A stretch of DNA of 13,769 nt. It comes from Thermoplasmata archaeon M9B1D (lineage in GTDB: Archaea; Thermoplasmatota; E2; DHVEG-1). The DNA lies in assembly GCA_002900535.1 (NCBI GenBank), contig MUGC01000011.1, positions 1 through 13,769 of the forward strand, given 5' to 3'. The position numbers were made by a program, and so were the translations under genes. The notes under the pieces were generated by a model. That model made no database searches and had not been told where the DNA came from. It saw only the letters and a list, made by a program, of their open reading frames with translations. Numbering within the stretch: the stretch's first letter is position 1; each line of letters starts with the position of its first letter. Shown here one piece after another: positions 1 through 8,246 of the stretch.

Positions 1-113
1 AAAAAATTACAAAAAACTAACAGAAACAAAAGAATTTAATATAATAAAAGAAGAAAATAAATAACGCCGATACCTTTTAATCCTTCTTTTTATATTTCGA
101 GGTTTAAGATCAC
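1..113. other. AT-rich upstream region of srp54
   Basis: The stretch is A-rich and holds no convincing gene. An open frame on the minus strand that crosses into srp54 has low-complexity content and lies antisense to a certain gene, so it is not called. The last 40 bases carry the srp54 promoter and ribosome-binding signals, which are listed separately. Confidence 0.6.
86..103 (+). promoter_or_regulatory. TATA-like box and Shine-Dalgarno for srp54
   Basis: A T-rich TATA-like element (TTTTTATATTT, around 86-97) is followed by GAGGT at 99-103, which matches the core of the archaeal GGAGGTGAT ribosome-binding site and ends 10 bases before the ATG at 114. A second candidate box (CCTTTTAA, about 73-80) lies further up and would leave the GAGGT inside the transcript. 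The GAGGT supports the chosen srp54 start. The exact box is uncertain. Confidence 0.4.
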
Positions 114-1451
114 ATGGTATTAGATGATTTAGGCAACTCTTTAAAGGGAACATTGAAAAAAATTGCAAATGCAGTTCATATCGATTCAAAATTGATAAAA
201 GAAGTAGTTAGAGATATCCAAAGAGCTCTTTTGCAAGCTGATGTAAATGTTAAACTTGTTTTAGAACTTTCAAAAAAAATAGAAAACCGTGCTTTATCTG
301 AAAAACCTAAAGCAGGTATGAGCAACAGGGAACATGTAATTCATATTGTTTATGAAGAACTTGTTGAAATCCTTGGTGGTTCAAGAGAACTTCCTATTAG
401 AAAACAAATAATTATGCTTGTTGGTCTTTACGGTCAAGGTAAAACGACTACTTGTGGTAAACTTGCAACCTATTTTAAAAAGAAAGGTTTGAGACCTGCA
501 TTAATTGCAGGCGATGTACATAGACCTGCAGCTTATGAACAGTTAAAACAAATAGCTGATAAAGTAAAAGTTCCTTTTTATGGTGATAATAAAGAAAATG
601 ATGCAGTTAAAGTTGTAAAAGAAGGGTTAGATAAATTTAAACGTGTTAGTGATGTAATAATTGTTGATACTTCTGGTCGTCATAAACTTGAAGATGACCT
701 GATCGATGAGATGAAAGAAATTTTTAAGGCTACTAGACCCGATGAGAAGCTTCTTGTTATGGATGCAGCAATTGGTCAACAAGCAGGGCCTCAAGCAAAA
801 GCATTTGATGACGCTGTTGATATAACAGGGATTGTTTTAACAAAACTTGATGGTACTGCAAAGGGAGGTGGCGCACTTAGTGCAGCAGCAGAGGTGGGGG
901 CTCCTATTGTTTTTATTGGAACCGGTGAGCATTCTAATGATTTTGAAAAGTTTGATCCTGCTGGGTTTATCTCCCGTTTATTAGGTATGGGTGATATTAA
1001 ATCACTTCTTGAAAGAGCTGAAGAAAGCCTTAAAGGAAAAGATGCCGAGAAAACTGCTCGTAGAATTATGTCAGGTAAGTTCACATTGCATGATATGTAT
1101 GATCAGATGGATATGCTTAAAGGCATGGGTTCACTTAGAAAAGTTGCAGAAATGCTTCCCGGTGGTTTTCCAGGAAAAAGTAAAATTAAAGATGAAGACA
1201 TGGACAGTACTGAAAATAAATTACAAAAATTTAAGGTGATAATGGATTCTATGACTGAGGAAGAGATGAATGACCCAAATATTATTCGTGCGACTAGGGT
1301 TAAAAGAATTGCTAGAGGTGCAGGTGTCGAAAATCGTAATGTAAAAGAGTTATTGAAATATTATAACGTAATGAAACGGACCATGAAGGGTATATCTGGG
1401 AATCGCAAGATGCAGAAAAATCTTATGAAACGTTTGAATTTTGGAGTTTAA
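114..1451 (+). CDS. srp54: Signal recognition particle 54 kDa protein (SRP54/Ffh GTPase)
   Basis: SRP54 binds 7S RNA and the signal sequences of nascent exported or membrane proteins, and docks to the receptor FtsY through paired GTPase domains. The 445 residues have the usual order and length: N helical bundle (about 1-90), G domain (about 95-295), and M domain (about 300-445). Visible motifs are the P-loop GLYGQGKTTT at 104-113, DVHRPAAYEQL at 134-144, DTSGRH at 185-190, TKLDGTAKGGG at 243-253, and in the M domain the RIMSGKFTLHDMYDQ stretch near 317 and the RVKRIARGAGV signature near 395-405. The P-loop and G3 differ slightly from the common GxQGSGKTTT and DTAGRH forms, but the key Gly, Lys and Thr residues are intact. 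The start is supported by GAGGT ten bases upstream. The three exported proteins in this window are plausible clients of membrane targeting. Confidence 0.97.
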   Translation: MVLDDLGNSLKGTLKKIANAVHIDSKLIKEVVRDIQRALLQADVNVKLVLELSKKIENRALSEKPKAGMSNREHVIHIVYEELVEILGGSRELPIRKQIIMLVGLYGQGKTTTCGKLATYFKKKGLRPALIAGDVHRPAAYEQLKQIADKVKVPFYGDNKENDAVKVVKEGLDKFKRVSDVIIVDTSGRHKLEDDLIDEMKEIFKATRPDEKLLVMDAAIGQQAGPQAKAFDDAVDITGIVLTKLDGTAKGGGALSAAAEVGAPIVFIGTGEHSNDFEKFDPAGFISRLLGMGDIKSLLERAEESLKGKDAEKTARRIMSGKFTLHDMYDQMDMLKGMGSLRKVAEMLPGGFPGKSKIKDEDMDSTENKLQKFKVIMDSMTEEEMNDPNIIRATRVKRIARGAGVENRNVKELLKYYNVMKRTMKGISGNRKMQKNLMKRLNFGV

Positions 1452-1456
1452 AAATA
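1447..1456 (+). promoter_or_regulatory. TATA-like box overlapping the srp54 stop, for the glycerate kinase gene
   Basis: TTTAAAAATA spans the srp54 stop codon, and its centre is about 26 bases before the ATG at 1479. That spacing fits an archaeal TATA box firing a leaderless transcript starting at or beside this ATG. No Shine-Dalgarno-like sequence stands before the ATG, which agrees with leaderless initiation. The following T-rich run (about 1457-1468) may also act as the srp54 terminator. Confidence 0.4.
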
Positions 1457-1478
1457 TTTTTTTATTTGTTTGGTTTTA

Positions 1479-2819
1479 ATGTTTAAAAATAAAGATCAAA
1501 TAATTAAAAATGGTAATACGCCTGAGCTTAAAAAAATTAGAGGAGAAATTTTAGATATTTTCTGTGCTGCAGTTAAGGCTGTCAATCCTTATAAATGTGT
1601 TAAAGACCAATTTAAAGGAAGCTTCATTTTAATAAATGGAAAGCAGCTAGATATCAGATGCTTTGATAATGTTTATCTTATTGGATTTGGAAAAGCAAGT
1701 GTTGGAATGAGTCAAGCCGTTTGCGATTCAGTAAATGTCAAAGAGGGTATAGTAATTACAAATGATCCTGTAAGTAAGGTAGATTCAGGAACTGTTTTTA
1801 CTTTTGTCGGAAGTCATCCAATTCCTATTCAAAATAATGTTATTGGTACAGATAAAATAATTGAGCTAGTAGAAAAATTAGGCGAAAAAGATCTTTTAAT
1901 TGTGTTAATCTCAGGTGGAGGTTCTGCGCTTTTATCAAAATCAAGGATACCTCTTGGGGATTTACAGAGTACAACAGATTTACTTTTAAAATGCGGTGCA
2001 AACATAAAAGAAGTTAATACTGTTAGAAAGCATCTTTCTTTAGTTAAAGGTGGCCAACTTATCAAAAATGTTAAATGTACAGTGATTAGTTTGATTATAT
2101 CTGATATAATTGGTGACCCAATAGAACATATAGCATCTGGGCCAACTTATCCAGATTCGACAACATTTTATATGGCTAAAAAAATTCTTAAAAAGTATGG
2201 CTTATTAGATAAAGTTCCATTTTCTGTAAAAAAAATAATTGAAGATGGTATTCACTCCAAGATTCCTGATACACCTAAACCCGGTGATCTGATTTTTAAA
2301 AATGTTTTAAACATTATAATAGCAAATAATAAAACTGCTTGTGGAGCAGCAATTGAAAAAGCAGAAGAGCTCGGTTATAAAACAATGCTTATTACAAACA
2401 CACTTGAGGGTGAAGCAAAACATGTTAGTAAACATTTAATTGATAAAGTAATTAATTACAAAAATAATGATAGAAAATTTGCTTTTATATCAGGAGGAGA
2501 AACAACGGTTACAGTTAAGGGCGATGGGCTTGGTGGAAGAAATCAAGAAATGGTTCTTTCTAGTGTTTTTGATTTAGATGGTGGAAATGTTGTATTTGCT
2601 TCACTCGCCACAGATGGGATAGATGGTATTTCTGATGCTGCTGGTGCAATTGCTGATTCGTATACACTTTTGAGAGCTAAAAGAGAAAACAAAGATCCAA
2701 GTTTATATCTTAAAGAAAATAATTCTTATGAGTTTTTTAAAGACCTTAATGATTTATTGTTTACAGATTATACTGGCACAAATGTTATGGATATCCAAAT
2801 AATAGTTAAAATTGGATAA
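1479..2819 (+). CDS. gck: Glycerate 2-kinase (MOFRL/DUF4147 family)
   Basis: This enzyme family phosphorylates D-glycerate with ATP to 2-phosphoglycerate, the step that feeds the non-phosphorylative Entner-Doudoroff branch of archaea such as the Thermoplasmatales. The 446-residue protein shows the family signatures in order: GFGKASVGM at 69-77, GSHPIP at 111-116, LISGGGSALL at 143-152, NTVRKHLSLVKGGQL at 180-194, SDIIGDPIEHIASGPT at 208-223, then the C-terminal MOFRL part with SGGETTVTVKGDGLGGRNQE at 338-357, LATDGIDGISDAAGA at 376-390 and TGTNVMDIQI near 432-441. Both the N-terminal Rossmann-like domain and the MOFRL domain look intact, and the length is normal for the family. The ATG at 1479 is preferred over an in-frame TTG at 1470 because a TATA-like element lies 26 bases before the ATG. 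The gene follows srp54 by 27 bases. The symbol is tentative. Confidence 0.93.
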   Translation: MFKNKDQIIKNGNTPELKKIRGEILDIFCAAVKAVNPYKCVKDQFKGSFILINGKQLDIRCFDNVYLIGFGKASVGMSQAVCDSVNVKEGIVITNDPVSKVDSGTVFTFVGSHPIPIQNNVIGTDKIIELVEKLGEKDLLIVLISGGGSALLSKSRIPLGDLQSTTDLLLKCGANIKEVNTVRKHLSLVKGGQLIKNVKCTVISLIISDIIGDPIEHIASGPTYPDSTTFYMAKKILKKYGLLDKVPFSVKKIIEDGIHSKIPDTPKPGDLIFKNVLNIIIANNKTACGAAIEKAEELGYKTMLITNTLEGEAKHVSKHLIDKVINYKNNDRKFAFISGGETTVTVKGDGLGGRNQEMVLSSVFDLDGGNVVFASLATDGIDGISDAAGAIADSYTLLRAKRENKDPSLYLKENNSYEFFKDLNDLLFTDYTGTNVMDIQIIVKIG

Positions 2820-2924
2820 TATTATATACTATAACCCTTATAAATGTAAAAGATTAACAATAAATAAATATTAATCTATTTAATGGGCTAAAGTATTCCC
2901 AATGTAAAAGGATCGGGATATATC
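2820..2924 (+). promoter_or_regulatory. Promoter region of the large surface-protein gene
   Basis: The 105-base gap contains a TATA-like CTTATAAAT at 2838-2846, which would place transcription start near 2868-2870 and leave a leader of about 55 bases. A weak purine-rich element (GGATCGGGA, 2910-2918) lies about six bases before the ATG at 2925 and may serve as ribosome-binding site. Nothing else stands out. Confidence 0.35.
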
Positions 2925-5900
2925 ATGAGGGTTAATAAGATAAAAATTAGGATAATAACCTTGGGGGTTATCTTATTTTTTATATTAAGTACTATTGGTA
3001 ATATTTTTGTTGTTAATGTTTCAGCTGGAGGAGTAAAGTTAGTGGAAGACGGCATCTGGTATGATGAATTTAATGATACAGATAGTGTCTTCCTTGATTC
3101 AAATTGTAATTGGACTAGTTCGAATGATGGTTATATTCATTTAGGGCAAGGAGAGCCAGTTCACGAGTACGATTACTTAAAAACGCCAGAGGATATCCAG
3201 GTTTGGGAACTTAACAAGTCAGGTTGGGGAGGGTTAAGACCCATATCTCTTATGGTTACACCCTTAATCCCTGGGGATCTTATAGATCCTAAAACAGAAG
3301 CAAGTAGACTGGGGAAATTAAAATATAGAGATGGAACTAGCATTACTACAGAAAGTAGTAAACATAAAGCAGTCGTACCAGATCCAGAAGATGAAAATTT
3401 GACGTTCATACCTAATTATCCGATACATCACTTTAGATTCAAAATTGATCAAGAGCAAGATATGATTCAAAATTTTACGATTAGTTGGTTTTATGGTCTC
3501 TATAATGAATATGCAAATATAGAAAATATAAATATGTACCTGTGGAGATATGGAGATCCTCTACCAAGATGGGAAAACGTTGGCGTTAGATACTACAATG
3601 AACCAAGTATCAGTGATAATGTGGTTGATATACAATGTTCTTCTAATGATGATGTATATTTCAGCGAAGATGGTTATATTGATGTTATTTTAGTAGCAAC
3701 TCCAATAAAAGTTGACTTTTATGGTTATTCGATTTTAAATACAGATTTTATTAGCATTACTGTTCGGACAATATATGGGGTTCTCTCAGAAGGGACTATA
3801 AGATCCGATGTTATTGAAATTGATGAGGAAGATTTTGGAGGATGGGAAAACGTTTTTTGGGAAGAAAGTATTGGCAATGATTATTACATTACAGTTCAGG
3901 TTTTATATGAAAATAATACGCTTATAGAAGGTTTTACTAGTACTAGCTCACCTCTGAACATTAATGATATAGGTATTGAAATAAATAAAATAAAATTACA
4001 GGCGACTCTGCACTCTGATTCACCTACACATTCACCGAAAATTTTTAACTGGGGAGTTATGTGGCAGAAACTAAACCAGTATAAAGATACATTTACATAT
4101 GATTTTAGGATAGGTGAAAAAAATGGTGTAGATATTGAAAACGGTGAAATAAAAGTAAGTAAATTTTTTAGTAATTGGGAAATTTTTGGTAAAAATTCAG
4201 CAAACACTAGAGCGTATGATGGAAAAAAAATAGAAACAGCTCCTACAGGATACTATTGGGTTTCTGGAGCAAATATAGGTGGTGGTTTCAGATCACCGGT
4301 TGTAAGTGATGGACGGGTTTATATTGCATCATATGATAAACGAATTTATGCTTACAACGAAACTCAAGATCTTACTTTTACTAATGGATCAGCGGTACAA
4401 AAATATGTTGATCGATCAAATGTTTTAGATTACGAAGTTGATGCTTGCATTGCTATTGCTGGAGATTATTTAATAGTAGGAACATCTGAACCTGGAAAAG
4501 AAAACAAACTAATAGCTTTAAATAAATATGATTTATCTGACGAAAAATGGCGTTATCCTGATGCAAGTAAAACAATTTGTTTCACTTCGCCACCTGTTGT
4601 TGACGATGGAAAGATTTTTATATCCTCCTGGGGTGGAACAATATACGATACACCATTTCTATCAATGTTAGGTTCATTTTTGGGCATGAATAACCTGCTT
4701 ATTGCTTTGGATATTAATGGGGCAGAATTATGGGAACCAAAAAAATTGCCATCTGGTAGTATTTCAACACCAGTTATTGGAAATAATTATGTTTATGTTG
4801 GTTGTCAAAATATGTTTGGTAGTAGTCTATTGGCCTATGATCTAGACTCAGGAGATGGACTCTGGAATCAAACCGTTGGAGTTATTGGTAGATCATCTCC
4901 AGTATATGCTGATAATACTATTTTTGTTTGTGCAAATGTAAAAAATTCAACTACTAATTCCAGAGAAAACAAAATATTTGCAGTTGATGCGAATAATGGA
5001 GATGTTCTCTGGAACAGAACAATCGGGCAAATAAATTTAATTACAAGAAATCAACTTTTAAAAGGCAGATCTTTTTTAAATGTATTACTTGAAGGTTTCG
5101 CTCCCATTACAACTCCTACATATTATGACAAAACTTTATATGTGTTTTCTCCTGATGGCACATTGCTTGCTTTAGAAAACAATGGTAGTTTAAAATGGAG
5201 CGCTAGAGTTTCTAGCCTTGACATTTTCGCTGATTTAATTAGTTTATTTTCTTTTTACACTGCATCACCATTGGTCATCGATGGAATGATATATGTAGTG
5301 ACTGGTAGCGGAACTGTTTTTGCATATGATTCTGGAAATTTTGGAAATAATGTTCAACCAAAATTTAAATTTGATTTAACAATACCTAAAACCACTATCA
5401 ATTTGCCAGTTATGGCATCACCTGTTTTAGCAGATGGATTGCTGTTTATTAGCTGTAATTATGATGAAGGGTATCTCTTGTGTGTAGGTAGTTATTCACC
5501 AAATAAAAATGGAGATGTTTCCTCTACAACCATTCATGTTCCAATTAAACGTTGGTGGCAATCATTTAAAGTAAATAAAACAGATACAACATCGAACACG
5601 ATAAAACTTAGTATTTTAGATGAGAATGGTAATACTCTGAAGACGTTTAGTGGTTATAACAATACTTCTAATAATATTTCAGATTTAACAACCAATAGTA
5701 TTAAGCTATATGCAAGTTTTGAAATAACGAATCTTTTAGATACTCAACCAAGTCTTAATAGTTGGGAACTCACATGGGTTAAAGAAGAAGAACCCCCTGT
5801 GTTTATTTACTCAGATGAAGATCAAGTACTGTATGCTAATCAGGAGTTACAGGAAATTTCCATAGGCGTTAAAGATATTGCAGATAACAATGTTATATCA

Positions 5901-7205
5901 GGTCTTGATTTAACCACTGCACAGTTTAGAATTGGATATATCCCTAAAAATTCAAATACACCAAAATTATCAAGTTGGTTGCCAGCTGAATCAGACGAAA
6001 TACCAGGTTCTAGAGTTATACAGACTGTGATAACTGCAAATCTAGCGGATTTAGATTTTGAAGTTTCTAGTTTTAATAATATAACTTTCAGAATTAAAGA
6101 CCTTGCTGGAAACCTTGCGACGAGCAATACTTCTTATTTTGAAATAGATAATGAAAAACCAAAATCATATATTTTAGATAAAGAGAATTTTACAACTATT
6201 TATAATGAAAAAGTAACAATTTCAGCAAATGCTTCTGATAATATTAGTGGTCTTAAAGAAGTTTCGTTAATCTACTGGTATAAAGAATTAGAAGGTGATG
6301 ACTGGGGTAGCCTTCAGTATTATGACAAAAATCAAACCCAAAATTTTAAATGGGTATTTGGAGAACTTAATGGTAAAACAATAAAAAGTGGTTGGTATAG
6401 AATATCAACAATGGCAAAAGACAAAGCCGGTAACATTGAAGATATAGATATTCTTACAAATTCAATAACTATACTATTTGATAATATCAATCCAATATTT
6501 AATACTCAATTTGATGACAATTACCTCAAAACAGAATTACCTAGATTCGAATTAGAAATTTCTGATGACTACCTGCTTGGATCACTAGAATATAGACTGG
6601 AAAGTGAAACAATATGGTATACTATTGACGATGGAATAGATGATAAATCTTTCAAGGTTGACTGGAGTCTTGCTGAAAATAAATGGGCTTCATGGAATGA
6701 AGGAACAAGCCAATATATATTCTTTAGAGTGAAAGATTTTTGTGGAAACGAATATAATACAACTGAACAAAACTCGCCATTAATTGATAAAGTTAATATG
6801 GAAGATTTCAACATAGATTTATCAGATTTTAATGAATGGCATTGGGGTGATATATTTACAATAACACCAAGTGTGCCTGATTATTTAAATGTTGAACAAG
6901 TCCAAATTTTTTATAGCTTTTCAAAAGATAAAAAAAATTGGACAGATTACAAACAATATGATGGGAATCTAACTGTTTATCCATATACTTGGCAGTTTAC
7001 TGCTGTTGAAGGAAATGGATATTATAAGTTTTACACGAAGATAACAACTTTAGAAGGAGATGTTTACACAACCCCAGAACAGATAATAATTGCAACAATA
7101 CTTCCAGCAGGTCTTTTTGCTGTTTTATTGATTTTAACAACCATTTTAATCCTTGTAACAGCTATAGTTCTTTACAAGATAAAACAGAAGAAAAAGTACC
7201 AATAA
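2925..7205 (+). CDS. Exported membrane-anchored surface protein with PQQ-type beta-propeller and Ig-like modules
   Basis: The 1426-residue protein begins with a basic, hydrophobic signal peptide (residues 1 to about 34, ending VNVSAGG). It ends with one hydrophobic helix (about 1393-1416) followed by a Lys-rich tail (KIKQKKKYQ), so the bulk should lie outside the cell, anchored at its C terminus. Residues about 40-440 are beta-rich, with no family recognised. Residues about 453-856 hold eight blade-like repeats of the form SPVV-DG-(I/V)Y(I/V)-(A/I)(L/Y)(D/N), several ending in a W-containing strand (LWN, LWE, LKW) typical of PQQ-repeat or BamB-like propellers. Residues about 955-1385 contain three or four Ig-like modules with repeated DxxGN motifs (for example KDLAGN, KDKAGN, KDFCGN). 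Many N-x-S/T sequons suggest N-glycosylation. No PQQ dehydrogenase catalytic region was identified, so a structural, binding or scaffold role is more likely than an enzyme. The ligand is unknown. Confidence 0.85.
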   Translation: MRVNKIKIRIITLGVILFFILSTIGNIFVVNVSAGGVKLVEDGIWYDEFNDTDSVFLDSNCNWTSSNDGYIHLGQGEPVHEYDYLKTPEDIQVWELNKSGWGGLRPISLMVTPLIPGDLIDPKTEASRLGKLKYRDGTSITTESSKHKAVVPDPEDENLTFIPNYPIHHFRFKIDQEQDMIQNFTISWFYGLYNEYANIENINMYLWRYGDPLPRWENVGVRYYNEPSISDNVVDIQCSSNDDVYFSEDGYIDVILVATPIKVDFYGYSILNTDFISITVRTIYGVLSEGTIRSDVIEIDEEDFGGWENVFWEESIGNDYYITVQVLYENNTLIEGFTSTSSPLNINDIGIEINKIKLQATLHSDSPTHSPKIFNWGVMWQKLNQYKDTFTYDFRIGEKNGVDIENGEIKVSKFFSNWEIFGKNSANTRAYDGKKIETAPTGYYWVSGANIGGGFRSPVVSDGRVYIASYDKRIYAYNETQDLTFTNGSAVQKYVDRSNVLDYEVDACIAIAGDYLIVGTSEPGKENKLIALNKYDLSDEKWRYPDASKTICFTSPPVVDDGKIFISSWGGTIYDTPFLSMLGSFLGMNNLLIALDINGAELWEPKKLPSGSISTPVIGNNYVYVGCQNMFGSSLLAYDLDSGDGLWNQTVGVIGRSSPVYADNTIFVCANVKNSTTNSRENKIFAVDANNGDVLWNRTIGQINLITRNQLLKGRSFLNVLLEGFAPITTPTYYDKTLYVFSPDGTLLALENNGSLKWSARVSSLDIFADLISLFSFYTASPLVIDGMIYVVTGSGTVFAYDSGNFGNNVQPKFKFDLTIPKTTINLPVMASPVLADGLLFISCNYDEGYLLCVGSYSPNKNGDVSSTTIHVPIKRWWQSFKVNKTDTTSNTIKLSILDENGNTLKTFSGYNNTSNNISDLTTNSIKLYASFEITNLLDTQPSLNSWELTWVKEEEPPVFIYSDEDQVLYANQELQEISIGVKDIADNNVISGLDLTTAQFRIGYIPKNSNTPKLSSWLPAESDEIPGSRVIQTVITANLADLDFEVSSFNNITFRIKDLAGNLATSNTSYFEIDNEKPKSYILDKENFTTIYNEKVTISANASDNISGLKEVSLIYWYKELEGDDWGSLQYYDKNQTQNFKWVFGELNGKTIKSGWYRISTMAKDKAGNIEDIDILTNSITILFDNINPIFNTQFDDNYLKTELPRFELEISDDYLLGSLEYRLESETIWYTIDDGIDDKSFKVDWSLAENKWASWNEGTSQYIFFRVKDFCGNEYNTTEQNSPLIDKVNMEDFNIDLSDFNEWHWGDIFTITPSVPDYLNVEQVQIFYSFSKDKKNWTDYKQYDGNLTVYPYTWQFTAVEGNGYYKFYTKITTLEGDVYTTPEQIIIATILPAGLFAVLLILTTILILVTAIVLYKIKQKKKYQ

Positions 7206-7212
7206 AAATAAT

Positions 7213-7238
7213 TATTTTCTATTTTAAGAAAGAAAATA
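7213..7238. terminator. Hairpin between convergent genes (likely bidirectional terminator)
   Basis: TATTTTCT (7213-7220) is matched exactly by AGAAAATA (7231-7238), an 8-bp stem with a 10-base loop. It sits between the stop of the surface-protein gene (7205) and the stop of the convergent nog1 gene, and overlaps the nog1 stop codon at 7219-7221. The U-rich arm is available on either strand. A terminator role is inferred from position. The A/T-only bulk of the stem makes chance occurrence possible. Confidence 0.4.
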
Positions 7239-8178
7239 TTTGGTCAGTTAACTCTTTTATTCCTTTTTTTGTTTCGCAAGATATTTTCAAATTCTTCGAT
7301 TCAACATAGTTTATATCTGTTTTATTTTCAACTATTATAAAATTTGATTTATTGAACATTTTTTTCAACTGAAAACATAAATTATTTTGGTCAGAAAGGG
7401 TATAACCACATGTTTCAGAGGGGTCTAATATAAAAACGATAACATCTGCTAAATTTTTTAAAGCTGCTATTGCTTGCAATTCAATTTCATTTCTTTTTGA
7501 AAAAGGTCTATCTAAAAGACCTGGAGTATCAACTATTTGAAAACGTTTAGTTAAATGTTTTTCTTTTATATCAATATGCCCGACATGTATTTCTTTTGTA
7601 GTGAAGGGATATTGTGCAATCTTCGGTTTTGCCTTTGACAAACATCTCATTAAAGATGATTTTCCAACGTTTGGGTAACCTGCAATGACAATAGTTGGAA
7701 TGTCATATAAGACTGGTAAATCTCTCATGATATTTTGTGCATCAGCAAGAACATCTAGTTCTTTTTTTATTTGTTTAACAACACTTGTTATTCTACCATA
7801 GATCTCTTTTTGTTTTTGTTTTAATATATCTATTTTTTGTGTTTTTCTTAACATTTTTGATTGTTTTGTATAAATCATTTGAGAGGTTTTTTTTGCCCAA
7901 TCAACCGCGCCTAGTGATTTTTTAAGTTTATCTTTATTGATTTTAATTTCTATAATATCCTGATAAAACATTGGCAAGTTATCTATTGATGGGAAAAATT
8001 TTACATAATTTTCAAGTGTTGTAACAACAAAATTTGAAAAACTTTCAGTTTTAGCAATAATTGTTTTCTTTTTTCGATACAAAGCATTTCTGTCGATTAT
8101 TTGTATTTTTTTTGTTTTTTTGAATGCCCTGTCTAGTAGTTGCTCTGAGGTAAGAACGATTGGTAGTTTTTTAAACAT
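7219..8178 (-). CDS. nog1: Nog1-family ribosome-assembly GTPase
   Basis: Nog1 is a TRAFAC-class GTPase of the Obg group that acts in large ribosomal subunit maturation in eukaryotes and is conserved in archaea. The 319-residue protein has a helical, Lys-rich N-terminal region (about 1-158) and then a G domain with every motif present: G1 GYPNVGKSS at 167-175, G2 PFTTK at 191-195, G3 DTPGLLDR at 217-224, G4 NKTD at 285-288, and a G5-like SCETKKG at 300-306. The YPFTTKEIHVGHI stretch is characteristic of the Nog1/DRG/Obg group, and the long helical N-terminal domain fits Nog1 rather than DRG. The protein ends soon after G5, the normal archaeal length, without the long eukaryotic C-terminal extension. 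The gene is 68 bases downstream of the peptidase gene on the same strand. A TATA-like CTTTAAAAG (8209-8217, minus sense) suggests its own promoter. Confidence 0.93.
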   Translation of the reverse strand: MFKKLPIVLTSEQLLDRAFKKTKKIQIIDRNALYRKKKTIIAKTESFSNFVVTTLENYVKFFPSIDNLPMFYQDIIEIKINKDKLKKSLGAVDWAKKTSQMIYTKQSKMLRKTQKIDILKQKQKEIYGRITSVVKQIKKELDVLADAQNIMRDLPVLYDIPTIVIAGYPNVGKSSLMRCLSKAKPKIAQYPFTTKEIHVGHIDIKEKHLTKRFQIVDTPGLLDRPFSKRNEIELQAIAALKNLADVIVFILDPSETCGYTLSDQNNLCFQLKKMFNKSNFIIVENKTDINYVESKNLKISCETKKGIKELTDQIFSFLK

Positions 8179-8208
8179 GATAATTTAAAAGAGTTGAATT
8201 GTATGTGC

Positions 8209-8217
8209 CTTTTAAAG
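8209..8217 (-). promoter_or_regulatory. TATA-like box for nog1
   Basis: Read on the minus strand, CTTTAAAAG lies about 35 bases before the nog1 ATG (8178), which would give a leader of roughly ten bases. It falls in the 68-base gap after the peptidase stop, so nog1 need not depend on the peptidase transcript. The evidence is base composition and spacing only. Confidence 0.3.
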
Positions 8218-8246
8218 TTTTGTAAACAATGCTTGGGTATATTTTA

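Noticed and set aside
7..189. Minus-strand 60-codon open frame at the left edge
   Set aside because: It overlaps the srp54 start antisense, has no ribosome-binding site or recognisable motif, and is expected by chance.
991..1239. Same-strand alternative frame inside srp54
   Set aside because: It overlaps the conserved M domain of srp54 in another frame, with unnatural composition and no start signal.
1470..1478. TTG start for glycerate kinase
   Set aside because: It adds only three residues, lacks a ribosome-binding site, and the ATG at 1479 has a correctly spaced TATA-like element.
2955..2971. ATAACC-TTGGG-GGTTAT inverted repeat just inside the surface-protein gene
   Set aside because: It encodes part of the signal peptide; a six-base stem within coding sequence is not enough to claim an attenuator.
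3896..4207. Minus-strand 103-codon open frame inside the surface-protein gene, and similar antisense frames at 791-1084, 1829-2065, 3173-3409, 5840-6127 and 6569-6814
   Set aside because: Each lies opposite a well-supported gene and encodes no recognisable motif; all look like shadows of the coding strand.
4281..5492. PQQ-dependent dehydrogenase
   Set aside because: The blades match PQQ-type propellers, but I identified no quinoprotein dehydrogenase active-site region, and the protein is anchored and joined to Ig-like modules; a binding or scaffold propeller fits better.
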